This document shows positions 22,690 through 34,515 of a stretch of DNA of 64,000 nt, in pieces. The translations under genes were made by a program, and so were the position numbers. Source of the stretch: Berberis thunbergii (Eukaryota; Streptophyta; Magnoliopsida; Ranunculales; Berberidaceae); contig QNQO01000806.1 of assembly GCA_003290165.1 (NCBI GenBank), positions 372,001-436,000 of the forward strand, given 5' to 3'. Every line of letters starts with the position of its first letter. The first letter of the stretch is position 1. Under the pieces are notes generated by a model, which had not been told where the DNA came from, did not search any database, and saw only the letters and a program-made list of their open reading frames with translations.

Positions 22690-23720
22690 TCTGTCAAAGG
22701 AATTTATATCTGACCTCCTGTTAATTGTCTCAAACATATCGAATGCTGCAGCTTGTGCTGCTGCAAATGCCTTCATCCACGGCGAGGCCTCACCTAGAGC
22801 CCTGAAACCACGGTAGTTCTTGTATTAACGAGTATATTGGTCAGATTTACAAGACATGTCAGATTCCACACCGAGCAACACATAAAATGTTTATGAATAG
22901 TCAGTTAAAATCAAACAAAGTTGTCCCTTTATGAAATCTAAAGGCACTAGGAACTTACATGGAGCTGGTTATAACAGTAAAAAGAACACTGATCACGTCA
23001 CCACCAGTATACCCTTTTCCCAGTATCATCAGTGAACCAAACCACACAGCTAATGCATAGCTGCAGAACACAATAAACATAACCATACCGAGACCTACTC
23101 CTGATACAAACCCTTCCTAAAAACTAGTCTTATAAAAAGTTTCTAAAGACTTGTATTTTTCTATAGCCCGTCTTTCTCTAGTAAATGATAGAACCTGTGT
23201 AGCCAAGTATAAGAATCTTGGACAAAATTTTAATAAAAATAAAAATAAAGTCTAACACGACATTTTATACCGTCTTGATTGAGTAAATTGTCTGTTCCAC
23301 AACTGTTGTTGCTTCCGAGTAAGGAGCTTCCCCACGAGTTGCTAACTTGTTTATGATCATAGACATGAATGCCCCAGAAATCACAAGAAAAGGAACAATA
23401 GCTACCATAACAAGGGTAAGAAGCCAACCCCGAATAAATGCTATCACAAAATCACCTACAAATGTCGATAATAGTTGAATAGACTTACCAACCTGTTGAT
23501 TAATATGATTGGAAGTCATTAGAGCATAAAACAGAAAAATAATCAAAATGACAACACCTAAATGCTTTCATCAAGAGAAAGTACCAAGGTTACAGTATAG
23601 ATAAAGGAGAATGGTATGATGATAGTACATTGCCGCCCATGGCATCTTGAATGTCGATAATCTCTTTACCAACTTTGTCAATGATGCATTTCCAACTCTT
23701 AGCATGTTGTGTACTTCCAG
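22690..23720 (-). pseudogene. Captured ABCB (P-glycoprotein/MDR) transporter fragment
   Basis: ABCB proteins are membrane exporters; several plant members move auxin. Minus-strand exons in order: EIIDIQDAMGG (about 23630-23690); QVGKSIQLLSTFVGDFVIAF then RGWLLTLVMVAIVPFLVISG (23530-23270), covering membrane helices of the first transmembrane domain; RRAIEKYKSLETFYKTSF followed by a stop and EGFVSGVGLGMVMFIVFCSYA (about 23190-23065); WFGSLMILGKGYTGGDVI (23050-22965); and MKAFAAAQAAAFDMFETINR (22816-22700). Introns remain between blocks. Both nucleotide-binding domains are absent. An in-frame stop confirms decay. Confidence 0.85.
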
Positions 23721-23734
23721 GATGCGACTAAACT

Positions 23735-25264
23735 ATCTTGAACACATGTGGTGCTGGTGCTGGAACACTGAGGGAGACACCAACACACAGAGATTGGGTT
23801 AGCAGAAAGTTTATGTGTACCACTGGATTCAAAAGACAATTAACCAGTCTAATGATGAAATGGAACTAAGATGGCTAGCAGCTGCTAGAACATCTATTTA
23901 AAACCCTTTCAATACACCCATAGAGCATACAACAACAACAACAACAACAACAACAGACATATGAGTTTGCATTACGTGCTAACAGGGCACACACGAACTT
24001 GTGAACTATAATGACATCTCACAATACCAATTTTGAACATGCAGCCAAGAAGATCTATTTGACAGGTAACTGGGTGGATCAACTCAACATAGAACCGGTG
24101 TGATCGCTAATCCGAACAAGGCCATGACAATGAAACATGAAATTTGGTAAACTACTGATTAAGATAACTAGCTTATCTCATTACGAAATATGCTTCATAA
24201 TAAGTTTTTACGAAATAAGCCCATTAAATTGGTTCAGTAGTATAAAAGTTCTTCAATAGACATTATATCATTCAATGAAAATATAAAAAAGAAATCACAA
24301 GGTGGCTTACCTCATTCAGCATCCTATAACAAAACTTGCCAGCTCAATCTTCATCTTGCAAACATACCAAACAATTTGCAAATTGCCATCATACCAACAT
24401 GCAAGCACCTCCTGCCAAGCCGTTATAAAATACAAACCGCTCAATTTCTAACATCCATATCCCTCCACACACAAGCTGAAAACAGGACAGAGCAGAGAAC
24501 CCGGTCCAGCTCGCTGCGAAGACAGCAGAAAGCTCCATTTTCCAGCAGGAGCTCGACCATTCAGCAACTTGATCACAACGCCTCTTGCCAGCCTCGCTCA
24601 AAATATTTCCAGCAAGCAGCCTGTCCACCAACACGATATTAAAAGCGCTAGGGCAGCAACGAAAAAGAAACAGCGAAACGAAAATAGTCATATGCAACAC
24701 TCTGTCCAGCACATTTCAAGGTCCGAAACCAGCACATTGTCCAAGCTAGCAGTAGAACGGCCTTGGAAATTAAAAATTCTGCTGCTACGCGACTATGGCA
24801 CTCCAAATCAAAGACAAAACCCTGCATATTATCACCAATACATTCGTGCAGCTGCACAATACAATTAACTCCCATGTTTCACGACTGATGAAATTAGTTT
24901 TTAAGAATTCTCATTCATCACAAACTCATGTAAAAGTATCTGATTGTAAGGTTTCAACTAAGGTATGCTCAGGCACTACATGATGCAAAATCACGTAAAG
25001 AAGAAATAAAAATAGCTGAAGTGAACCTGAAGTACCATATAGTTCCTCAGATGTATCCTAAAATCAAATACCAAATTACCAACTATACATGTATAAGAAA
25101 TCCAACAAATTACATATGGTAACATAATGAATCATTTTGATTACCTTCTTTCTTGTAGGAAGGTCCTGATCTGGCAATTTCTGCATACCTTCCAGGCCCC
25201 TAAGGGTGCCCTTCAATAGATAAAAGGCATGTTGCCCTGAGTGTTGAGACAAAAGCTAAATAAG
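23735..25264. other. No gene recognised inside CACTA-2; (CAA)n run
   Basis: A CAA trinucleotide run lies at about 23929-23956. Frames at 24376-24868 on both strands overlap each other and match no family I recognise. This stretch could be another captured, non-coding or unknown fragment. Confidence 0.4.
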
Positions 25265-25269
25265 AGATA

Positions 25270-25613
25270 AAGGCATGTTTTTTATGCTCTTAACCGGCGC
25301 TTTACAACATAAACACCGTTATTGCATAAGGTTTTACCGGCGCTTTATAACAAAAACGCCGTTATTGCATATGGTCTTAACCGGTGCTTTATAACAGAAA
25401 CGCCAATTTTGTTTGCTCTTAACCGGTGCTTTATAACAGAAACATCTTTATTGCATAAAGTTTTACCGGCGTTCACTGATAATGCCGTTATAATGTTTAA
25501 CTAAGCAGTGTTTTGGTTATAAGCGCCGGTAATGTTATGAATCGGTGGCGTTTTTCTTAAAACGCCGCCTTGAAAGTGCCGTTTTAGACTTCGTTTTTGT
25601 AGTGATTAGACCA
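25270..25613. mobile_element. Right end of a third CACTA (CACTA-3), left end not found
   Basis: The segment ends in TTTTTGTAGTG (reading inward CACTACAAAAACGAAG). Before it are about five units of 42-45 bp with CTTAACCGGYGCTTTATAAC and AACGCCGTTATTGCATA. The terminal motif and subterminal array are classic CACTA. No matching CACTACAAAAA end lies to the left within CACTA-2, so this is a truncated or rearranged element between the two ABC fragments. Confidence 0.65.
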
Positions 25614-26139
25614 CTAACTAAAAAACTGTGAGATATATTATAAACTGCAATAGGACACTCTAAGCTAGCCTTAAAATCAATAACAAAGCAGGGATCAAGA
25701 ACACGAACATACTTCTACTGCATCTACCAATTGCAAAGCTATTCTAGTCATTATGATAGCATGCTATATATAGAACGGATTAACATTATAAAGGCGATAA
25801 ATAAAACTTACAATGCTACCAAACTCATCTCTCCTTTCGATATGTTTTCTTGTGGTTCTCCCAATGTGACGTTTTGAATCTCAGGCGCTTGATTTCTGGA
25901 AGCAAGCAAGAGCTAAGGAAGCAACAGCCTGTAGACCTAACGGTTTCAGAACAGAATAAATGTAAGACTTGATAGCTTGCCCAACACTTGTATACATGTA
26001 GGTGCAACAAAATATTTATTTAACATCATATAAATAGTTGATTTTTTATTTTCATGTAATCGAAAGATGGATATTCATATTTTATACAAGTATCAAAATC
26101 AATTATATACAAGTATATGGGCATTCAAGATACAAAATA

Positions 26140-28562
26140 ATAACTGAAGTAGAAGAATGAATAACTCACCAACAGTAAAAGTTCCAGGGGGAAGTAAAAC
26201 CGTGGCAAGTGCTGCGGAGGAAATCACAGCAGCACTCAATGTTTCCAAATGTTGGATCAACCATTCATTTGCCGCAAAATTGTGGAAAAACGGACTAGCA
26301 TTTGTGCTTATGAGTTTCAAATTCTGAGCAAAGAATTGATCTTCCTTCTTGAAAGCTCTAATTGTGATAACTCCAGCTACGGATTCAGAAAGATGATTTG
26401 CCAACATGTACTTAGTTGTGCCATTGATCCGGATTAACTCTTTTGCAGAAGAGAAGTAGTACCTCTATTTGTTAAGAACAAAGTTTAATTGTTAGGCAAA
26501 GAAAAGTGGAATATGAAAATCTATGACAAAGATTCACATTCGAATAGAAGAATGCGAGAGGCCATCTCTCTACCTCTGCCTTGAAAAAGGAATAATAATA
26601 AGTATATAACATCTAAATTTCAGCTAGAATAGCACCCAATCAAGTTGATATAAGCCACACCTACTTTTTTGTAGAAAGATACAATCAACTCGAATGGTGG
26701 AAGTGTCAGACACTTATCCTTGATTTGTTGTTTTATCCTAGGTTTTCTATTTTTCAAAACATATATACAAACTATGCAAATTGCGTATTTTACATGTAAG
26801 AGTATTGCGAAATAAACCATTGGTATGGAGACAAACAAAACTTGCCAGGTAATAAAAGCCAACACTCCAAGATTTGCATACATGTTAGTGGTGGTAGCAA
26901 CCGAAAGAAGGAGGGTAAATGGAAGATCAAGGTCAACAATACTCAGAAAAGACCTGTACAGAGGAGAAAAACAAAAAGAATAGCCTTAAAAACTTTTCAC
27001 AAATAATTTAGAGTCAGACACTTAAGAGTCTTACCCGAGTCAGTATCCTTCTCAAGGGTGTAGAGTCATAAAATGATATTGGTGCACTGAACAGAGAGGT
27101 AAGCATCTGAGAAAATAAAGACTTCGATGATTGGATTCCCAAAGCAACTATACAGAGAGATTTACAAAGTAAGAAGATAGATGATCCAAGTCCAATGATC
27201 AAGTACACTGAAATCAGTCGCAGTTTGCTAACACGAGGATTCTCAATGTTTACAGCCATCCAAGAGTTCTGTAATATTTGGCCAATGACAAATATAACAT
27301 GTCAAACAAATGCAAACAAGAAGTATAAGTAGCATCTATTCTGATTCAGATACTGTATGTAAGGTGTGAAACCCGAATCTCCTGTTTCTCTTTCTTCTAG
27401 CTTAATCAACTGATCGCTAGTGGATGATTTTGTTTGTTTATCTGTGAAAGTCTTGTTGATATCTTTACCAGAGTTTCTAGCTTTCTGAGAAGAAACAACC
27501 TGGGAGAGTCTTTCAGAACCAGCAGTTTCCTTGTGTGCATTGACAAGGACCTGAAATTCTTGACTTGAGGCCAATAACTTATTATAGGGACCAACATGTA
27601 GTACTTCCCCATCTGACATTAACTGTAAACAAAATAAACATGATCCAAATGCTTGTTTGGAGTAATAGTTTGCCTCATGATCATGTCCCGTCAACTGTCT
27701 AAACCTTTCTTTTAATGATGATAAAGAAATATTAGTAAAATCAACAATACACCTTTTAATGGCTGTTTCTTTTGCTCATTTAGCATGGATAGTCTCCAAG
27801 TTCACCAAACAAAAATAAGTATTCGTTTATTTAGTTTCATTCTTGTTGTGTATATATGCATCTAGTCATTTTTAGTTACAACAAGAAATTATCGTGATCT
27901 GACCATTGAAAAATCAGTGACTCGCGACAATAAGAATCGTTCCTAACCAATAAAGGCTATATAGCATTACCCAAAAATAAGTGAAACCCGATCCTAAGAA
28001 TCATTCTAATCAATATAGCATTATTGATTCACCAAGCAAGTTCACCGTCCATGTATCAAGTTATATTTCATAATCAATTCGCAACAATTAGATGAAGCCA
28101 ACTACAACTATATTACATAATCAACTTTTCATCAGAAGACTAAAATGTATTGGATATAGACCAACAAAAATAACAAGAACAAACTATACGATCCAACAAA
28201 GAACACACACATCATGTATTCTTATGATAAGAGGATGAGATAACCAGACTTAGATAGGTGACGAAGAAATTAAATCACCACAAAAGAATATTCATAAGAA
28301 TTTTAGGGGGGTGGAATGGAGACTAACCAAAACTGAATCGAACGCAGGGAGGAAATCAACTTGGTGGGTCACTAATAATACCGTCTTGTCTGTCAGAGCT
28401 TCCATTACATATTCCTGCCATAAAACAAGTTAACTTTCGCAAGGAGAAAGTAGCTGAGCATAGATTCAATGAGGTTAGGAAATGTTACTTGAAAGAGGCT
28501 CGTAGCGGTATGAGCATCAACTGCACCAAATAGATCATCCAATAGAAATCAAAATTCCGTTT
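26140..28562 (-). pseudogene. Captured ABCC (MRP-type, ABCC10-like) transporter fragment
   Basis: ABCC proteins transport conjugates, often into the vacuole. Minus-strand exons in order: Walker B/D-loop LLDDLFGAVDAHTATSLF (28560-28492) with a GT donor; [20 protein letters not shown] (28416-28335) with the switch His; LMSDGEVLHVGPYNKLLASS through the linker (27622-27303); [20 protein letters not shown] and [12 protein letters not shown] (27280-27014); [17 protein letters not shown] and [18 protein letters not shown] (26955-26820); [19 protein letters not shown] and [18 protein letters not shown] (26460-26140). It spans the end of NBD1 to the middle of TMD2. Order and frames are well preserved and introns are kept, but the ends and NBD2 are missing. 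Confidence 0.88.
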
Positions 28563-28939
28563 GCCATTGTTGATAATTTCTTGACTTCCAATCTCAAGCA
28601 AAACAACCTTTCCTTCCTCTTCATCCAATCGATGTCTCTCGTTGACTCTCTCTCTCTCAACAAAAACTCGATCACTACCACCATCCACCAATTAGAAACA
28701 CTCTCTTTACACTCTCTCAACCTCCCTTTCTTCACTCCTCTCCTCAATTTGGTTTCAGGTCAGCTCAGAGATCCCTTTCACCCATTTCATCAAATGTTCA
28801 ACATTTCATTTTCTCTACTTCCACACCACCAACCCAAAACCCTAAATTAAAATCAAAAAGAAAAAAAAATCGAGCTTTACCTCAAAGGTCTCACCTTTAT
28901 AACCTTTCTCATCTTCCTCTCCACATTTTCTCGTTCTTT

Positions 28940-29065
28940 CGCCATCCTTCACGACAATCTCCGCCTTCCCACCGCCTTCGACTTTCCAATCTTTCAAGCA
29001 AATAAGCTAATTCGCCAACTCAATCTCTTCCCCAAAGACGCAAAATCGAAGCCGGTTGAAGATAT
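28940..29065 (+). pseudogene. Possible serine carboxypeptidase-like N-terminal fragment
   Basis: The plus strand reads LPTAFDFPIFQANKLIRQLN then LFPKDAKSKPVEDI. The block KLIRQLNLFPKDA resembles the propeptide region of plant serine carboxypeptidase-like proteins of the SCPL48/49 type. It is on the opposite strand from the ABCC exons and starts some 350 bp after them, within CACTA-2. No catalytic region is present. The match is short. Confidence 0.4.
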
Positions 29066-29871
29066 CATGATATCTTAGCTCAGGCCAAAGCAAAGCTTCT
29101 CGAAGTCATCTTCAATGAAGCTCCAAATCCATAAAGATTGCAGAGTCCTGTTCTTGTGGAGGAAGGCTCCTCCTAGTCCTCTCCATTTCTCTTTCTCTCT
29201 CAATCTCTCTCTCCCAGAGAGGAGCCCTTCTATGGGGAGAGGGAAAGCGTGAGGGGAGAGGGCGAGGGCGAGGGATAGGGCAACAACAATAAGAAAGTGA
29301 GAGGAGCTGCATTTTTTTTTTGCGTTTGGTGAGAGAGATGAAAGGAATTCTAAAAATTTTGAAGAGAATCGAGCGATTTTTTTTGAACTCCCGCTCTTTC
29401 GTTTTTTGTAGCATTTTAATATTGAAATGTCATTAAAAATAGGTTTTCCATAGCACTAACTGCAAAAACGCTATAATGAATCGCTATCAATAGTCATTTG
29501 TGGTGTAGTGTTCAATAGATTGTTCGGAAAAGGTTTCATCAAAAGGCTTGCGCCATTAATGTAAAAAACACCAACAATGAACGGAAATGACCAAATCCAT
29601 ATATGGAGTCTATGAAACTTAATCAAGCTAGGCTTTTGACACAAATCAAGCAATATATTAAGAATTATGAATAAAAGATATGAACAAAACCAAGTTTATA
29701 ATTGAAAAAGTAATAACTGTGTAGCAATATGAACATGTTTCCGAATTAGTGAGGTTTGAGGTGATAGTGCTGGATACTTTGTACTCGTGTTGGACACTGA
29801 ACATATACCCGTGTCATTGTAACGTAGCATCAAAGTAACACGTGAGACATAATGCTAATACAACCAAATAC

Positions 29872-29917
29872 AGGCCTGAAAATCTCTTCCTATTTCAGAA
29901 ACAGAGCAGTAATGAAA
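29872..29917. repeat. 46-bp perfect direct repeat (partner 20514-20559)
   Basis: This segment is identical to 20514-20559. See that entry. Confidence 0.85.
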
Positions 29918-29970
29918 CTGATTTCTCACATGCATTCAAAACCTACAAATCCTATTTGACAATAGAACAA

Positions 29971-30180
29971 AACCTCTAAAGAAGTTCAAAAGCAAAACAA
30001 CATGTCAAGTAGTGGAGTTTCACAACTAATGTACATGCAACAAAGGAAAACATCAAAAACAAAACAACAACTAAACAAAACCTCTAAAGAAGTTCAAAAG
30101 CAAAACAACATGTCAAGTAGTGGAGTTTCACAACTAATCTGTACATGCAACAAAGGAAAACAACCAAAACAAAACAAAAT
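29971..30180. repeat. 108-bp tandem duplication
   Basis: Two head-to-tail copies (29971-30078 and 30079 onward) share AACCTCTAAAGAAGTTCAAA, CAAGTAGTGGAGTTTCACAA and TACATGCAACAAAGGAAAAC with few differences. No coding function is seen. Confidence 0.85.
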
Positions 30181-32859
30181 TGTGGAGGGATCCAATACAA
30201 GCAGATATTTGTACCCAATACAAATTAGAGAAACATTAAACCTCTAAATCATTCAGAAACAAAGCTGCATTCAAGATTTGACACTAATCTCTAACATGCA
30301 TTGCAGAAACCCTATCAAAAATCCACTAAAACAAGCCAGGCTCTAATCTAAGCACACTAAAACGAGCAAAACCACTTCAAATTAGTTCATTAAACACCTC
30401 AAATTTCAGGAATACAAAGCAAGCATCTAATACCACTACGCTTCTCATAATGTCAAGAATACAAATATGCTTCTCATAATGTAATGTTAGGAATACTAAG
30501 CAAGCTTCTAATACCACTATATCATCCATTTAAATTCCTTCTCATAAGTTCTTAACAAAGTTAGGATGGTTTCATTCCTGTAATGCTGGACGAGAAGACT
30601 TGAGTCTTTAGCAGATCTTAATTTATCATCACGCCATTGAGGACAAGATTCAATGTAGAAAAGTGTTTTCTTATATGTTCTTCAAGTTAGCTCAAGTTGT
30701 AGAATATCCCTGCAGTGATTGGAATTAGCTAAAATGTGCGAAATGCTTTTGACTAAAAATCAGTGAAACTTTTTGCAGAGTCTCTATTCATGATATTTAC
30801 AAATTATAAAACATTAGATCGATAGATTAAAATTGAACACAATACCAAAAGCCCATATATTATATCTAAAACCCATCAACAAAAACTACTAAAACATAAA
30901 CCCCATGGATCAAAATTGAAAATTTTCAACAAACTCACAAGGATTCAACTAAAACTCCATCCAAACATGAACCCAACATACAAAAATTCAACATAAACAC
31001 AAACCCAGACAGTTCAAACATCAATAAAGCAACAGTTCAAACACCTCTACTTGCCACATTGTTTATTCGGAACATTTGACCAAAAGGCTCATACTATCTA
31101 TAATATTGAGGCTTATTGGTCTCTATGGGCAAGGAACACTACTAGAGTAAGAATTCTTTAAGCACTCTAAGCTTAGACTGAACCTTCAATCTCACACAGT
31201 TCCACCATGGTGAAAGAAAATCTACTTGCCTAGTTGAGCTATAAAATCAAACATGGCTGCCATTGTCACTCTCACTTATCTTTATTGCTATAACCAGGAG
31301 AGTATGAATATTTATAGAGAACCAGGAGGCAAGAGAGACTCAGAAAGATACACATGAGTTGTAATGAATTGATTATTGGATATAATAATAGAATTGGTGA
31401 GCAATCCAAATAATGTAGTAGTGTTACTAAAGCCATCCCCATTAGAAGACAACCACACCTATTTATTTCTTCCTACTATTTGAGTTTTGTGTACTAAACC
31501 CACAGGTATCATATCATGCATGAAAGCAAAGTTAGTCTCATTATTTCTGTTTTGAATTCATTTATCCACTGTTTAGCATAATGATGTCAAGGGTTACTTA
31601 TTCTTATCATGGCATTAACATCACTGATCATTCAAAAATCATGTTTCTGAAAATAAAAACTGTCACAACTTTTTCCAACATTTGAGAACTGCCAATAATA
31701 TTACAAAGTTCAGAGCGACAATCACTTGAAAAAAGTAAAATGGAAAAAAAAATGTTGAGCGATATCCTCATTTTAATGCCACTGATGTCAAACAATGAAC
31801 TACCATAGGAGTTAATCAAAATTAAGCATGGGTAGTAAACAAAACTTGAGATTGATAAGAACCAATGAATCCCACTTACCCAAATGCCTAACTCATGAAA
31901 AAATTGAACCAGAAACATGAATAGAAGGGGAGTGAAGTACCATTTTGGTCTTTCCTGCAATGCAATGCAAGAACGTCATTGGGATCTGCAAACAAGAAAC
32001 AACTATTAAGCAATTGGGACCTGCAAGAAACAACTATTAAGCAAAACTTGCTTTTTTCTTCTGTTAAGAATTTCATCAAACAGTTGGTGTGCATTATAAT
32101 GTTGGGGATGAAAGTTTGAAGAATCAGTGGTAGTGGTGTTGAGTCGAAGAATCGGTGGTAGAATAAAACCCCAAATTCATATAAATCTACAAAAGGGGGA
32201 AAGATTGCTAGATTCAGGAAAGTAACTGATCGAATTGAACTTCCATCCCACCACTCATCAGTCAATCAAAGGGGGAAGATGCCCAGATGCCCTGCTGACT
32301 CGCCACCTAACAAAATCTAACCACCGTCCTCCCTTATTTCATGTCATTTCTTCAACGTTAAGTCTCTTCGCCTTTTCCTTCATTTTTAATCCCAATCCTC
32401 TAATCTCTCGTCCTCCATCCAACACAAGCAAAAAAAGAAAAGCGAAGCAGAGCAGAGCCATTATTGTTGAACAGAAGAAGAGAACACCATGGATGCTTCT
32501 TAGAGACTACTCTGACTCTAACAACGACAAAAAGAACTCAAGTTTATACTCCCAAGTCATTGTGTGGAATGGCTTTCCTTAAGGGGATTTAAATATAGAG
32601 AATATAGATAAACGGACAGAGTAAACAAATTTTTTGTTGTAACAATAAGGGAAGGGAAGGCAAGGAAGCTTACTCACCAGGCAGGGACCGTCGTCATCGG
32701 CAGAGACCGTTGTCAAGAACTTTTGCTATGGCGTGAAGGAGGCGAAGCAGAATGGAAGAGGAGAAGCTAATGAAAGGGTTTTGTTTCTTCAGTTCGACTA
32801 AAGCGGGCCTTAAAAAAAACCGAAGGAGGCGAAGAAGTGAGTGGGCCATACAAACGTCA

Positions 32860-33135
32860 GTAATAAATTATTTTCCCGCTTTAAACGTTTATGGCGGATA
32901 TAAACTTCAGTTTAGAATTTATAACCGCCGGCATAAATTTTATTAATTTTTAATAAATTTTTGGGTGGGAAAATTTCCCTCTTTATATTGACGTGGAGAA
33001 TATAAACACTAGAAACACTATCCCGACTGATAAAAGTGTTAAGATTTTCCTTTTTCCGGCGGATACTCTTAATCTACTGGGAATATGCCTTTAGTGTCAT
33101 ATATCATTCGTCAGAATTGCCTATTTTGTAGTAGT
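32860..33135. repeat. Right subterminal region of CACTA-1
   Basis: It contains GGCGGATA-type motifs and their complements (GGCGGATATAAAC near 32893 and GGCGGATACTC near 33058) and then the inverted match to the left end. GTCATATATC and GTAGTAGT close the element. Confidence 0.72.
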
Positions 33136-34507
33136 TAGTGCAAATAAAATAAAATGCATGCTGATATAATTTGATTAAAAACCCTAATCTTATGTGATTT
33201 TACCCCTCTTTAGGTTCAATTGGGGGTGGTGAGATTAAAGTGAAGGAAGAAGAGTGAAGAAATAAGAGAGAAAAAAAGAAAAAAAAAAGAAAATGGAGAG
33301 ATATGTTTCTTTCATCTCCGTGGAAAAAAGAGATCAAAAAATAAAAGAAAATGGGGAAAAGAGGACATGCATGTTTGGGTTTTATTTTGTGATCGTGTTT
33401 GTTGGATCGATTTGAATATTTGCCATTTTTGTTATTTTTTACTTTGCGGAGATTTGTCTATTCATGGATTTTCGATTGCCTTTCTCGCATAGTTGCATTT
33501 GTGAGTTTTTTATGCGATTTAAGTTCTCTTGTTGCATCTCGTCTAAAGATTGAAACCCATTTGGTTTTATATGTCTATATTTCTATTCTTCTTGCAATAT
33601 GTTTGGTTTTATCTTTCGAAAACATTTTAGATTTAGTAGAACAACAATCTAGTTTTGAGTTACTTTGGGTTACTGTTGATGGAAAGATGGTGGGTTATCA
33701 TCTTTGAAAGTAAAAATTGATTTGATTTTGTTCTAAGCTAGAAAATGTTAATTGGGATTTAAGAGAATAGGCCATTTGTTTCTTGGGATGAAAAAGTTGT
33801 GAATCTGTGAATTTGTCATCTGTTTAAGGCTTTGTTTTATTTATTTATTTTTTAATCTTATTGTGGGTAACTTGGTTTTTGGAAGACCCCATTTTCTATT
33901 AGACCACCTTTTGGTTGAAGGCATGCCAAGCTTCCTAACTCCATTCATTTGCTACAGTATTCTATTGATTGCAAGGGCGGAGCCAGGGTCTTGACCACGG
34001 GGGGCAAAGTAATAACTATTAATTAATTCAATTTTGAACAGTAAACTAATCAATTTAAACTATTTGTTTATTACTACTACTTGTATATTTGACGATATAT
34101 ATTTTTTGTTCTAGTTTTCTATTCAAGCAACCTATTTGAACCTTTTTCTTATCAAGAATCTCTAATTCAACTGGGAGGAAGTGAAGGAAGAATCAGAGAG
34201 AACTGCAAAGAAGAAAGAATTTGACCGGTTGGATGATTACGATCTTTTTAAGAAGACATAAGAAGAGCTTGCACACAACTCACACCACCTTAGCTCTGTT
34301 TTCTTCTTCCAGTTCCTGATGGGTCGTGGAAAAGGTAAAAGAGACAGAGAGGAGGAGATGGGAGAGTATTGATAAGAAAGAAGTGACAAGATTGGAGGGA
34401 ATTAAGAAATAGAGAATTGATGACGTGGAGAAAAACTTGTTGAAGGTTGAAGGGTTGTGTTTAGAGAGTTTGATTTTAAAGAGGGGGATGGATTTTTTTA
34501 TTGGAGA
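33136..34507. other. No gene recognised
   Basis: The frame at 33399-33707 plus is hydrophobic but matches no family I know. Near 33975 GGGCGGAGCCAGG followed by GGGGGGCAAAG resembles the end of some plant DNA transposons, but no matching second end was found. Confidence 0.4.
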
Positions 34508-34515
34508 GTGGAGAG

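Larger units (their letters stand above)
22047..29510. mobile_element. CACTA-2: complete gene-carrying CACTA nested in CACTA-1
   Basis: The left end is CACTACAATACAAATGCTCA and the right end, read inward, is CACTACACCACAAATGACTA. The flanks are TTC at 22044-22046 and 29511-29513, a perfect 3-bp target duplication. GCTATTGTA/TATAGCGTTT motifs repeat beneath both ends. The 7.46-kb body carries no recognised transposase. It holds exons of an ABCB transporter, an ABCC transporter and probably a serine carboxypeptidase-like gene, plus the end of a third CACTA. It would need TNPA/TNPD supplied in trans. Confidence 0.88.
29514..32640. other. Interior of CACTA-1, no gene recognised
   Basis: No domain was recognised on either strand. 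The frames at 31628-32265 are Phe/Ile-rich and resemble AT-rich DNA. The 46-bp repeat partner is at 29872-29917 and a 108-bp tandem duplication at 29971-30180. The region may contain long introns of the transposase gene. Confidence 0.45.
18584..33135. mobile_element. CACTA-1: large CACTA (En/Spm) transposon carrying a nested CACTA
   Basis: The left end reads ACTACTACAAAAATGGGC and later ATATGACACTAAAGGCATA. The right end, read inward, gives ACTACTACAAAATAGGC and ATATGACACTAAAGGCATA. The outermost base of each end has changed from the usual C, and no matching 3-bp duplication remains. Subterminal GGCGGATA/TATCCGCC motifs occur on both sides, as expected for TNPA-binding arrays. The element holds a Transposase_24-like remnant and cullin exons, and hosts CACTA-2. 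Without CACTA-2 it would be about 7.1 kb. Confidence 0.82.

Noticed and set aside
25270..25613. CRISPR-like array
   Set aside because: Units are imperfect, have no unique spacers, and end in a CACTA terminus; this is plant DNA.
26620..28747. An intact ABC transporter gene
   Set aside because: Only NBD1 end to mid-TMD2 is present, with no N-terminus or NBD2, inside a bounded CACTA.
33965..34010. GGGCGGAGCCAGG as a DNA-transposon end
   Set aside because: No matching inverted end or target duplication was found nearby.
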